Part shown: positions 45,651 through 57,668 of the stretch, piece after piece
Numbering within the stretch: the stretch's first letter is position 1
Layout: each line of letters opens with the position of its first letter
Source: Sabellastarte sp. h YS-2021
Taxonomy: Eukaryota > Annelida > Polychaeta > Sabellida > Sabellidae
DNA length: 64,000 nt
Assembly: GCA_964017235.1 (NCBI GenBank)
Contig: OZ024931.1
Coordinates: forward strand, 136,402,033-136,466,032
Reading direction: 5' to 3'
Program-made: the position numbers and the translations under genes
Notes under the pieces: generated by a model
The model's database searches: none
Told to the model about the DNA's origin: nothing
The model's input: only the letters and a program-made list of their open reading frames with translations

Positions 45651-47560
45651 TCGTGAATAAACTGTTTATACATGGTACTATCATTCCTACTAAACTTTGA
45701 CATTTGACCAAAAATTTTGAATATGTCACCTTTAAGGTTCAAATGTAAATGTGTTTCTTTACTTAACAGGTTAAAAAGGAAACAAGTTTACACTTTGTCT
45801 ACCTATGAAAGTATGAGAAAGAGAAACAACCTGAAACATAAAACACATGGATCATATGAGCCAATTTTAGACAAAGCTACCTAAACAAGTTGCAGGGTTG
45901 AGAGCCTGTGATAATCTGACACTGGCTGTTGATCTGAATGTAAAATCGTCATTATACCCTTAGCCTAAACCCAACTGACTTTTATTTTAAACCTGAAATT
46001 TTTCCTAAGCTGAGGTTTTGATCAAGTGGTCAAGTTGGATTTCACACATAATATGTGAATGTGGCAATAAGTTTCACCTTTGTCAAATTCTGTGCATCGT
46101 TTAATATCCATATAACAATGTGACTTAACTGAGTTATAAAGCTGTCCCTTGTGGCCTTTGTAAACGGTGGACTTGGATCCATTTGACTAAAATTGAGTTC
46201 ATGACTAATTGTTTTATTTGCAGAACATTTGTATGCTTTGATTTAATCCATTTCATAAGCTAGACGTTCTGATATAAACACTGAAGACAATGTGTTCAAG
46301 GTAACCCCAAACCCCAATCACAATTTATGAAACTTTTCATTGGACACAATTATAATGTAATACAGATGGATTAAAATTTAATTCTATTTTGATTGGTTCA
46401 TGTAGCACATTCATGGTTTTAAAGAATTTAATTGCCAATATTACAGTCACAATGCTAGTTGTTAATATATGGATTATTTTAAGCACTTTCACTATTTTAT
46501 TACATAACATTGTACAACCACTTTGTGATGTCCTAGTGTTTGGTGGGACTCCTATAGAATGGAGAAGTGTGACTTCCTCTTGACTTGACAGTGTGTTGAA
46601 TGGAAAGTAAAACCACAAAGACTTGTTGTCACTGCAAAGCGTCACACAATAACCTGACTCATTTTTAAGTTTTTTATCCTGGTTTAAATTGATGTATGAC
46701 TTTTGAAGATTTGCCTGAGATTTTAATGAGCATACTTCCTTACATGCATGCTATCATATCATAGAGTATAACCTGTACAGCCTTGGCACAATTTTGGCAG
46801 AAAAGGCTTACCTGTCCCTGTTTTAACAGATTTCCTTTTAATCTAAATATGTATTGACCCCAGTGCTCAACAGATATAGACTTAAATAGCAGTGAAAACT
46901 AGTCAGTTCATCTTTCTGATTCTGGATCAAGTTTCCCAACTGCTGGAGCACATATTGTCTCTCTTGATTCTCTCTCTTATTAGTGGGTGCCTTCTAACCA
47001 TAATGTTGGCGTTTATACACCTTGGGATGGCAAGAAACTTTCCCAAATACATATATCTTTGACCTTTATCAAAGGCACATGATCAAAATTAGGTGGTTTT
47101 TTTTCTTTTTCTTTTTTTGTGGGGTATACCTACTCCTCCTCATCACTTAAAACTATTTACCATAAAACGGTGTTGTTTCACATATATGTCAGTACTATCC
47201 ACATTTCGAGCTGGTTTGATTTTGGGGGCAATTGAACCACAATTGAGTGATTTATGAGCATTTTTATTCTGATTAAACCCTTTATTAATCTGTTTTGCAA
47301 TTAAAGCCTTAAACTCTTTTGGGAGGTAACAAGAAACCATATGCAGATGGTCTAAAACACTCAGATTTACCCCCTGGCCCCTTCCAGTGGGTCAAACTGA
47401 GGCAATAAGGTCACAGATTTTGAAGATTTTGGCATATAACTGTTTTATAATTACTTCAAGAGCTTGGGGGTAAAACTGGGATCATAAAAATTTTGTGTTC
47501 TATGCCATTATCTTTTTTATTATTGCTTTTACAGTTTTTCAGTGTATTGGTAACACATCA

Positions 47561-47660
47561 ACGTCGGGGTTTTATGGCCTGTTCATCAACCAGGTTTATA
47601 TTGGGACAGGTCCTTAGCATTACTACTTGTTTAAGTCTATAACCCACACAGAGGTGATCC
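47561..47660 (-). mobile_element. Second-family SINE fragment (unit 2)
   Basis: The paralog of 39585-39692, with GTCGGGGTTTTATGGCCTGTTC and GGGACAGGTCCTTAGCATTA. It predates the unit 1/2 split. Confidence 0.6.
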
Positions 47661-48104
47661 AATGTATAGGAAGATATTAGGAAACCATACACATGGAGTC
47701 TACAAAGCCAACCATATTTACCCCATGGCATCCCCTTATTGGTCAAACTAGTTTTTTTTTACTTTTAGCTCCTTTGTTGTTATTTTTTTGAATGTGTTGT
47801 GAGGTAATGGAAAAAATATGTTGGGAGTCTCAAAACCCAATCAATTTTACCCCTGGTTAAACTAGGGGTCATAAAATAGCAGATTTGTGTTTTTGTTTTT
47901 TTTGGTTTTTTTTTTGCCACTTTATTGATCCATCAATATCACATTACATCATCAATGACAGTATACATTGCACAATGGTACACGTTCTATTTATAACTAC
48001 ATAGACTGATGTTTATATATAGACCAAAAACATCCAAAAAACTAAAATTAACTCAACTAAATTAGGGCCTTTGTATATTCATTTTCTCAGACATCTTTAC
48101 CTTT

Positions 48105-49217
48105 TTATTGAAAAAGTGGTTTCCATAAACTCCATGACTCTTCGAAAATATTTTCTTTTGAATTTATTACCGATATATACTTTTGTTCATAGTATCTTTT
48201 TTTTAATATTATTTTTAGATGGTCCATTTTTGGCAAGAGTTTCTGTTTTGAACACAAAAATATATATTCCCTTGTTAAAATTAATATAAAATTCATTGGC
48301 AGAAAATTCTGGTCTTGGACTAGGTATCCAAACAATTTATTTACTTCACTTAACACGTAATTTTGATTTATTTTTTCCTTTATCCATTCAAGAATGCTAG
48401 ACCATAAAGTTTGAACATTACTGCATTGTGTGAACAAATGCTGAATTGTTTCCACACTATTACCACATAAGCCACATGTATTTGAATCTACAATCTTAAG
48501 TTTAAACAGGTAACTCCGGGTAGCTAATATATTATATATCAATTTGTATTGGAACCATATGGTTGAATTATCTGTTGTTACCCTGAAGCAAATTTTGTAT
48601 ATTAGCGACCACACCTTTTTAGATAAAATTGTCCCCAATCTTAGATTCCATCTTGTCTCGCACCGTCTTGGTAGTTCTGATTTATTTTTAATAAAAATAT
48701 TATAGTAGGTTTTACTACTCGAATTTAGTTTCAAAAATGTCCGAATATGAAATGGAATATATGGTCTTGTCAGCATATAGTCACCTGATTGTGAGTACTT
48801 TCTGATAAAAGTGTCTACCATTTTTTTAACACGGTAATATTCTAAAATATTCACACTAAAACGGTAGTCTTGGCTAAGTTGTTTTTTGGATAAAGGAACA
48901 CCAGCAGAGTCAACCAAATCACCAATAATTCTTATGCCTTGTTTTTCCCAATGTGGGAGGAACATATCTTTCTGTATCCTTTCATTGAGCCATACATTTA
49001 ATAGCAGAATGTCACTGTTTGATTTTATCTCCTGTAGAGTACAGAATTCCATGTAGTAATTAAATACATTATTCCAAAAGGGATTACACTTCTTCAATAA
49101 TTTTTGACACCACCCCGGACCTAATGATTTAATTCTTGAAAGATTACCCACAGTATCAAGCAGTAGATTTAACCAGGGTGCATTTGTATTTAAAATTATT
49201 TTCTTTATCCATGTCAA
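48105..49217 (-). pseudogene. LINE ORF2, C-terminal part
   Basis: 370 codons in frame with the reverse-transcriptase segment but separated from it by one TAA at 49227-49229 (reads ...DIILFE, stop, SLKLTWIKK). It has the post-RT thumb/connection region typical of L1/Tx1 ORF2 and a cysteine/histidine cluster at about residues 248-268 (CGLCGNSVETIQHLFTQC). The natural stop is at 48105. The TAA can be explained by a single base change in a codon such as CAA or AAA. Confidence 0.8.
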
Positions 49218-49226
49218 TTTCAGTGA

Positions 49227-50465
49227 TTACTCAAAGAGGATAATATCCACCATTTTTAGACCACCATTTATTTTTTCAGCACATAGATCCTGTCTATTTA
49301 TTTTTTCCGGTTTATTATTCCAAAGAAACCCAAATATTTCCTTACTTAATGCTTTCAAGAAGTTTTCTGGAGTAGGGATAGTTAAAAATAAGTGTGTGAA
49401 TTTAGAAACTATGAGGGTTTTTATTACTGTTATCTTCCCTAAAGGGGTCAAGTGTCGTGTATTCCAATTTTTAATTATTTTTCTTGCTTTAATAATGGCT
49501 CTATCATAATTTAAATTCGGTATCTTATTTAGATCCATTGTAAAGGAGATTCCTAAGAGGTCAAACTCTGTGGTGTCCCAGTCTAATTTTCCTTTTACAT
49601 TTAATTGTTCTTTACATTTACTCTTGCATCCTATCCATATTAGCTTTGTTTTGTCTGAGTTCATTTTTAATCCAGAGAGGGAGCCATAGATTTCCAGGAT
49701 GTTCAGGGTTGCTTGAAGGGAGCCCAAGCTTCCATCCAAAATTATAGTTGTGTCATCTGCAAACTGTACAATTTTATGTTCTGTTTTACCTATTATTATC
49801 CCTTTCAAACCAGGGTTTGATACTATCATTATATTTAATATTTCTCCTGCAATTAGGAATAGATATGGTGCAATTGGATCGCCTTGTCTACAGCCCTTCT
49901 CTATCGGTATCGGGTCGGAAAGGAACCCACATTGTTGCACCCTTGCTTGTATGTCATTATTAAACAGCTTGATCCATTTAATAATAGAATCATCAAAACC
50001 AAAGAGCATCATTGATTTATATATGAATTCCCATGATGTTGAATCGAATGCTTTCTCGAAGTCTATACTAACCAAAAGACCAGGGATGTTTTGTTTTTTT
50101 GTTTCGAATAACAGATCATAGATTAGTCTAGTACAGTCACTTATAGATCTTCCTTTCAGAAAACCTGTTTGGTTTTTCGAAATTATTATATCTAATTGTG
50201 GTTTAATACGTGTTGCTATGGACAATGATGCTAATTTATATGTAGAGCACAATAATGAAATTGGTCTCCAATTTTTTAGAAATTTTCTATCTTTGTTCCC
50301 TTTTGGTAGACAGGTTATTATACTTTCCCTTAGAGTAGTTGACAATTTACCTTTTTTAAAACAACTATTTAGTGCATTTCTCACAAAATACTTTAAGCGT
50401 TTCCAGAAAATTTTTAGAAAATCTGCAGGGAGACCGTCCAGACCAGGAGTTTTGTTATTTTTCAT
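49227..50465 (-). pseudogene. LINE ORF2, reverse-transcriptase part
   Basis: 412 codons from NNKTPGLDGLPADF (RT block 0/1) through WRPISLLCSTYK, ISKNQTGFLKGRSI, SIDFEKAFDSTSWEF, GCRQGDPIAPYLF and the catalytic block IVQFADDTTII to NSDKTKLIWIG. All hallmark blocks of the L1/Tx1 reverse transcriptase are intact, including the FADD aspartates. It copies LINE RNA into DNA at a nicked target. The frame actually continues upstream past 50465 to the frameshift near 50588. A premature TAA ends it at 49227. Confidence 0.88.
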
Positions 50466-50497
50466 TTGTTTCAGTGATGTTCCTAGTTCTTCAACTG

Positions 50498-50950
50498 TTA
50501 ACAGCTCATTATATTTAATTTTAGGAACTGTCGGAATTGTATTCTTTGTAATACATTCTTCAAAGGTCTTTTGTTTCTCTGGATTTTTTTGAACAATTTT
50601 GCATAGAAGTCTCTAACAGACATTAATATTTTCCTTTGGTCAGTTACTAAGGTACCATCATTAAGCTCTACTTTTTTTATTATTTTTTCCACAAAGTTTT
50701 TATTTTCTAATTTGCAGAAGTACTTTGATGGGCGTTCTCCTTCATTTATCCATTGGATTCTTGCCCGTATCATTGCTCCCCTAATTTTATCTTCTCTTAA
50801 TTTTTCCAATTCTTGCTTTTTGTCATATAATTTTTTGTTTATTTCCTCCAGGTTATCTTGTCCTTCTAATAATTGAATATCATTTTTTAATTTATTTTCT
50901 AGATTTTCATTTTGCTTTTTTAATTTGGAAGAATACTTTATAGACTCTCC
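50498..50950 (-). pseudogene. LINE ORF2, linker between endonuclease and RT
   Basis: In frame with the endonuclease after one TGA at 50951-50953. The peptide has a Lys/Glu-rich stretch, then RARIQWINEGERPSKYFCKLE and TDQRKILMSVRDFYAKLF, the usual L1-type linker. Near 50586-50592 a run of A (in FKKI versus QKNPEKQ) marks a one-base frameshift, after which the RT frame takes over. The homopolymer may be true mutation or sequencing error. Confidence 0.75.
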
Positions 50951-51895
50951 TCATATTCGAAGATACAAACATTCTAAAAAGATATCATCATCTATCGTGA
51001 AAGTCAACTCTTCGTCTGTTTTTATTATATAGTCACAATTGTAAATGGGGATGGCATATTTAAGCTTTTCTTCATCTATTATATTATTAATCATATTCAA
51101 ATAGTCTGGATTTTTAAGTAATCCAGTATTTAGTTTCCAGGTCCCTTTTCCAATTTCAAATTTATGAAGGGTTAAATCAAGTTCCACAATCGAATGATCG
51201 GATCTGTAACTAGGAAGAATATTACAACCTCCTATTACATCCATGGTACAACTTGACACCAGGAAATAATCGAGCCGTGCCTGTTTAACCGGATTCTTCC
51301 TTCTCCAAGTATACCTTTGGATATCTGGATGTATTGATCTGTATGCATCCAGTAGTTCAAAATTATCCATAAGTTCCATAACGTGTTGCCTAGACTTTGG
51401 GTTATTTATATTCTTGTAATTTTTACTGTCTTTTTGGGGGTCTAATACCAAGTTGAAGTCCCCACAAATTATTAAATAATCGAAATTAGGACTATTCTTT
51501 ATCAGTTGTTTGATCTTTTCAAAAAAATCTGGTTTGTCCGAATTTGGAGCATATAGTGAAATGACATTAAGTTTGAAGCAACTTGTTTTGATTATTAGTT
51601 GGATGTAATTTCCCTCCTGATCTTTATTAATTTCGACCACTTCGTGTTCAAAATTATTATTCAAAAGGATCCCAACTCCCCGCGCATTTGTTCTTTGGCC
51701 ATTTAAATAACAGTTATTATTCCATATTTGTTTTGTTAATTTTGTATCTAATTCTGTTAAATGGGTATCCTGTATGCATACTATCCCTGCACCGGTTTGT
51801 CTTAGGTAATTTAATACATCTGTTCTTTTCAATTTGTCACGTAGACCCTGGCAGTTTACAGACAACACTTTTAATTTATTTCCTAAATTGGACAT
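50951..51895 (-). pseudogene. LINE ORF2, AP-type endonuclease part
   Basis: 314 codons starting MSNLGNKLKVLSVNCQGL. Endonuclease/exonuclease/phosphatase motifs appear in order: VNCQGLRDK near residue 13, CIQDTHL near 40, ISLYAPNSD near 113, ICGDFNLVLD near 144, QARLDYFLVS near 204 and the catalytic SDHSIVELDL near 233. It would nick target DNA to prime reverse transcription. It is ended by TGA where the frame otherwise continues (LRI, stop, GESIKYSS). The start at 51895 is the first Met consistent with L1/Tx1 ORF2. Confidence 0.88.
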
Positions 51896-52559
51896 TCAAT
51901 ATGTCTTGTGGCTCCCATGTTTCAACCCTAAACATCTCCGATTTTTTACCCAAATTATTTGCTCCTTTTTGATTATTGAGGTTAGTATTGAATTCCCTGG
52001 TTTGTACCATTTCACCTATCTTGCAAATTCTAATTTTGGTTGTTAAAACGTGGCATATGAGTACAATAACAAATAATAAGAGAAAGAAAAATTTACATAT
52101 AACAACTAAATACATATATACAAAAGAAAAGCTAACATGTTCATTATAAAGTTTTACTTGTAAAAGGAACATGTCAGCTTTTAGGTTGGGTTGTGACAAT
52201 GTAAATTATACAGTTTAACCTTACAGTCTCAATATGTCTTTTACATTCATCCCTATCATCATATGCAACATGTAACAGTCATTACTGTCTAGGGTTAGAC
52301 CCTTATAAGTCTTTACATTTTTGTATATATGCACGTAAGTATGTTTACGTTTCCATTGCTCGTTCAATTTTTAAATAGCATATTGCAATTATAATTATAA
52401 CAGTCCTTGCATTTCCATATATATATATGTTCAGGTAGGAAAGTTTATATATCCAATACTTGTGTAAGTTTGAACTAGACTGTTACATTTATTAACAGTC
52501 TTTACATTTTCATATCGACCATTGAAGATTAAAGTTTTTTTTTTTTTTGGCCTTTCCAC

Positions 52560-53290
52560 AACATTTACCACTCATTCCCACCAAAGGAGGGGACAGTCCA
52601 TGGTGTAAGAAGAGTATCAAGGTAACTGTTGTGTATCCTTTAGTGTTTTGTCAACAGTTGTTCTAGCCAAATTGTCACATTTTAAGTTATTTGATTTGAA
52701 TTATAATGGAATTAATTACATTACACCTTTTATGTGCACTTAGTTTACCCCGATCTTCAATGGTTAATATTCAATAAGCCTGATTAGTTTTGTTGTAACA
52801 CTGAAAAACTTCATTGTATGTATTACTGTTTCACCGTGAGATTTAGATATTGTATTCATGCAATGTAAACACTTGCATGTTAACACCTTTACAGAAGAAT
52901 TAATATTTCAAATTTGAGTGTGAACATTTCAATATAACATTTCAATTACTTTTTCAGTTTTGTCTCAACATATTGCTTTTATTCCCATGCACACTTTTAA
53001 GTTGCCCTACTTACACAGAAGAAAGGTATTAGAAATCTTTCCTTAAACCTTTAAATTGGATCATTACAGCTATAAGTGGTCATATACACTTAGATGCCTT
53101 CTGTCTTTTTTGCATCTACTTTTATCACTCATTTCACACCTGAGCAGTACTATATGTATTACAATTTCAATTTTATACTTGTATCACTTATTCCCACCAT
53201 TATTAAGCGTCTCCATATCCTCTACCACTCATTCCCACCAAAGGAGGGGACAGTCCATGGTGTAGGAAGAGTATCAAGGCAGATTGTTAT
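52560..53290. repeat. 60-bp direct repeat, 658 bp apart
   Basis: CCACTCATTCCCACCAAAGG and AGGGGACAGTCCATGGTGTA, followed by GAAGAGTATCAAGG, occur at about 52565-52622 and again at about 53223-53280, nearly identical. They lie in the 5' region of the LINE and may be remains of longer repeated leader units. Confidence 0.7.
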
Positions 53291-53440
53291 GAGACCTGTA
53301 ATGTTTGGCACATAGCTATTTTGGCAGTATTGTCCTTTTTATATTACAGGTTAAAGTTACAATAGCATTGTTTACCATACACATGTATATACAATTGTGT
53401 ATACAACGTGTATACACATATATATATATAAAAGTGATTA

Positions 53441-54690
53441 TATTCTCCGGTTACAGGTGAATCATCTTTGTGTGTAATTGTTATTATATTACATATATCA
53501 ATACTTTTCAATACCTTTTGCCCATTTATTTCCGATACTTGGAATTGTATTTATAGCATGTTATACATATTAATTCTTTTACAGATACACGACCTACTTT
53601 GTATATTAACCCCTTTACAGAGTTTATGTAACATACTAAGTTTATATGTAACTGAAATTTCAATGTTTATATAGTATAACAAATTACATTCACACACCAA
53701 TAAAATATTCTCCCATTATTGGAGAATTATCTTTACCTGTCATTGTTACAATATTATCAGTTTCAATACTTACAATTTTCACACCTATAAGGACATAAGC
53801 AAACATTACATTTATCCTTCCCTTCTTGCCATTAACACTTTGCATTAACAGCTACTTTTCAGTGGTTATATTGTATAATAGATTACACTCAGTCACCAAA
53901 AGATTGTTTTTTTTTCTCCGGTTACAGGTAAATCATCATTGCATGTAATTGTTACTATATTACAGGTTTCAGTTCTTAAATCATTACACCTACAAAGACA
54001 CAAGCCTACATTACATTTATCCTTCACTTCATGCCAGTAGCACTTTGTATTAACAGCCACTTTTCAATGGGTATATATTATAACAACTTAACACTCAGAC
54101 AACAGTAAATTGTTATAATCTCTCATTATGGGAGAATCATCATTACACGTCATTTTTACAATATTACAAGTCTCAATACTTGAAATTTTACATCCATAAG
54201 ACATGAGCAAACATTACATTTATCCTTCACTTCTTGCCATTAACAATGTGTATTAACAGCCAATTTTCAATTGTTATATAGTATGACAGTTTACACTCTA
54301 ACATCAAAAATATATGTTATATTGTTACAATGTAATTGTTACAATGGTATCGGTTTCCGTACTTAAATTATTACACATACAAGGACACAAGTCTACATTA
54401 CATTTATCCTTCGCTTCTTGAAATTAACACTTTGCTTTAACAGCCACTTTTTCATGGTTATATAGTATAACAGATTACACTCCAACACCAAAAAATTGCT
54501 ATATTCTCTGATTACAAGTAAATCATCATTGCGTGTAATTGTTACAATATTACAGGTTTCTGTACTTAAATTATTACACCTACAAAGACACAAGGCAACA
54601 TTACATTTATCCTCATTATAGGTGAAACTTCATTGCATTTAATTGTTACAATATTACAGGTTTCAGTACTTAAATTTTTATACCCACAAA
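53441..54690. repeat. About 200-bp tandem repeats at the LINE 5' end
   Basis: Units begin near 53441, 53706, 53912, 54116, 54312, 54502 and 54612. Shared landmarks are TATTCTCCGGTTACAGGT, AATCATCATTGC, GTAATTGTTAC, ATTACAGGTTTC, TACTTAAA, ATTACACCTACAAAGACACA, ACATTACATTTATCCTTC, TTAACAGCCACTTTTCA and ATATAGTATAAC. Periods are 265, 206, 204, 196 and 190, with a shortened last unit. Placed upstream of ORF2 on the - strand, they resemble the repeated promoter monomers of some mammalian L1s. That comparison is inference. Confidence 0.75.
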
Positions 54691-54692
54691 GA

Positions 54693-55412
54693 TAACCCAC
54701 AGCCCTTAAAGGCTGTTGGGGATTATTTTCACCCATGGTGTCCGGATGGGCAGGTGGGCGGGTGTCCGAGTGAGCAGCCGGAAAAGTTTATCTGGCTGTA
54801 TCTCAAAAACTGTAAGGTTTAGGAAGTTGATACAGATAGGGACATTGGTTAGGAGGTTTAGGTGTGCAGCGTCATGGTGTGACCTTGATTTGACATTTGA
54901 CCTTGCTGTAGTAACTTTGACCTATGAAATCTTGTCCGGGTTTTATCTTGGATTCCATAAGGTGTGGAAGGTTGATACTTGGTAGGGACATTGGTTAGGA
55001 GGTGTAGGTGTGCATCATGTTGTGACCTATTTGCTCTGCACAAGTGTGTTCATCGGCAATATACGGGATATCTTTTTCTAATGTCAAAGATATATGGATT
55101 ACTGGAACTGATTATAATATGCACTTTTACATAATTTTGCTATTTCCATTGCCAGCTATTAGACAATTAATAAATTTTACAGCTTCATATTTTTAGCTTA
55201 CTGATTAATGCTGTCATCTTGTTATGGAATTGTCTTCTCTTAGTACTTTCTCTTTACATACATTTTCTTTCTCTTAGATGTTATTTGATCTCCTTAAACA
55301 TTATTTGGACCTTTATATAAGTGACACTGTGCTGAAAGTATCCCGGTCTTTGTACTGTTTCACTACTTTTATATGTCATGGTGTTGAAAACTATTTTCCC
55401 TGGTTGTGGGTA
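54693..55412 (-). mobile_element. AGGTCA-rich minisatellite element, copy in unit 2
   Basis: Bounded by TAACCCACAGCCC and CCTGGTTGTGGGTA. It has only about two minisatellite units, fewer than the copy at 39937, with otherwise near-identical flanks, showing repeat-number change since duplication. Confidence 0.75.
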
Positions 55413-55599
55413 TGGGCATCTCTGATGCTATTTTTATCTCCTTGATTATTGCTTTTAGAGCTTTTTAATGTATTGGGAGGAATAAGGGAACCATATGCTG
55501 GGGGTCTAGAAATCCCATCAGATGTTCTGACAAACCTTACCATAATCTCATACAGAGTTTTATAATATCTGTGTTACAGTGTGGTATTTAACAACCCAG

Positions 55600-56455
55600 T
55601 AAACATTAGAAAAGTTTTAAAATGGCTTAAACATTTTCAAAACCCATTTAAACCCTATCTTATGGTTTGCCAAACATTTCTAAGTAAATGTTTACTCTGT
55701 AATGTTTTAAAAGCATTTTGTATTCATTCTCTATGAAAAGGTTTTTACGGAAAACATTTATTAAACTTTTATAAAATAACTCAAGAAATAAGGTTTGACT
55801 GAAAACAATTTTTAAACATTTATAAAATAGCTCAATAAATGAAGGTTATGCTGGACATGTTTTTCAAAACTTCATTGTAAAGTGTTTGATAAAGAGTACA
55901 CATAAAACATTTAAACAACATTTGTTTACTATGTTTAGTGAATGTTTGCTCGGAAAATGTTTGACAAACATTAAATAGCAAGTGATTTTAATACCTATTA
56001 TTTTAAAACATTTTTGAAATGTTTTCAATCAAATGTTTTGAAAACATTCTACCAAAAACATTTTTAAAGCCATATTTTTGGAATGCTTATTAAATGTTTA
56101 CCTTCAATAACAGGGGATTTTAGAGGACTTTGTCAAAAGTTAACATGCAATTCCGATAAGTAAGAATTGAATGGGCGCACAATTCCTAAGCCACCATCTT
56201 ACAATTTTAGATATAAAAAAAATATTATCATTTTTGAGCAACCTTACAAAGATATCTAGTTTCACCTCTGACCCCATTATTATTGAGACATTATTATGTT
56301 CATTTGTAACCTTTTTCTAACTTTTACCATTAAATGTTTAATAAACAGTATACATAACATGATTCTATTATAAATGGTTTTCATACCCATCATTTTTTAA
56401 CCTTTGCCAAATGTTTCCTTTTAAAAGATTGCAAACCTAAACATTTTTATTGTGA
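55600..56455 (-). mobile_element. MITE M, copy in unit 2
   Basis: CCCAGTAAACATTAGAAAAG to about GCAAACCTAAACATTTTTATTG. Same position and orientation as 41003-41894, so it was inserted before units 1 and 2 separated. Confidence 0.65.
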
Positions 56456-57460
56456 ATAACTTTAGAAAAGTGTGTGATATTATTTCTGTTGGAGAATATT
56501 TTGACAGCACACACTTCCTTTTCAACTTCCTTTAAGCTTACTTACTAGGTTACTATGTTTATATTGCCCTTTGTTAGTAACCCCATGTGATGGTTTAGAA
56601 ACGTTTTGTAAATGTTTAAACCTTTTCAAAACATTTCTAATATTTACTAGGTTGTTTACATATGTGCAGACGCTTGTCAGTACACAAAGATGGCGAGCTT
56701 GATATGAAGAAACTTTTAATTCTCATTGTAATAATATCCTTTGTCATGAACTGAATAAAAGTTGGACAAGTAAAGTTAGGTTTTTACATCCTGTTCAACA
56801 GCTAGCAGATATTTAGTGGAAATTTGTTCTAAATTAACAAAAAGGCAACCTTTTTGATACCAATTGCTGTTTGACATACTTTTTGAATGGTTAAATATAT
56901 ACAAAGAAGGTATAATGTTAACTATTAAATTTATTATAGCTAAATATTTACCCTTTACTTATCTCACTTGCATAATAACTAGCACAAATCAGCTAAATGG
57001 AAGGGAATTACTGTCTGCCATTTTAAATGGCTCAGCCATTTAAAAACCTTATTTAAAAACCATTGGGTTTTAATGGCGTATTCTGCCATTTTAAATGATC
57101 AGGGGTTAAAATGGCAGTGAACATATACACAGCAGTGTTTCAAATTTAATTTAAAAATAAACTTCTGAATATTTAAAACAAAATATTTATTGACTGATGT
57201 CAGGTAAAGTGTCACTTTTAAAACAGGTACAGGATTTATATTCTGACAAGTCTTTGAAAAGGTGGAGGAAAACACAGCACGTCAGTGAAAACCACCAGGA
57301 ACAGTTGTAAACTCTGAAAGTATACCCTCTCTCTGCATTCTTAGGGAACCTCAGAATCTACCCCACCCTCCCAGGTTATACAAGCAACTAATAGCTTTCC
57401 TATCTTAGGTTGGGCAGGCAATAGTTCCAAGGCTTGATAGGACCGAGGCAAGTTGGTGTA

Positions 57461-57466
57461 TTTATT
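57461..57466 (-). promoter_or_regulatory. Poly(A) signal AATAAA, gene B
   Basis: AATAAA on the - strand about 200 bp past the stop of copy B, at the position conserved in copies A and C. Confidence 0.45.
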
Positions 57467-57668
57467 AAAAAAGTAACACAGAACATAGCTAATCTTTTAA
57501 TTTCTATTTCCTCATCAGAGTAAAAACTCCCTTCACAACAAAAATACTTATAATTGGCCCAAGACAGTTAAACCAGAAGCATTTATACAATGCAAACATT
57601 GACTGGCACAAAATATCGTATATACAGAATTAAACTCAAACCTGCATATCAACAGAAATTTGATGAAG

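Larger units (their letters stand above)
47906..54690 (-). mobile_element. L1/Tx1-like LINE, 6.8-kb insertion in unit 2
   Basis: On the - strand the 3' end shows AATAAA (complement at 47921-47926), GTGGC and at least ten A. Upstream comes a nearly complete ORF2 (48105-51895), then 2.8 kb without a recognisable ORF1, including about 200-bp tandem repeats at 53441-54690. Units 1 and 3 lack the block: in unit 1 CAGATTTGTATTTTTGG runs straight into TTTTTACCCCACAGCCC. The low-coordinate edge is the LINE tail. The high-coordinate edge abuts the AGGTCA element and no target duplication was identified. The 5' 2.5 kb may be the LINE's own leader or a separate repeat. ORF2 has three lesions, so this copy is dead, but otherwise well preserved. 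Confidence 0.8.

Noticed and set aside
51876-52199. 107-codon - strand frame overlapping the LINE ORF2 start, considered as ORF1
   Set aside because: It is mostly hydrophobic low-complexity sequence from AT-rich DNA, with no coiled coil, RRM or zinc knuckle. It overlaps ORF2 rather than preceding it.
53400-53432. TATATA-rich stretch near 53.42 kb as a promoter TATA box
   Set aside because: It is a simple (TA)n microsatellite in an AT-rich leader, with no supporting start-site evidence.
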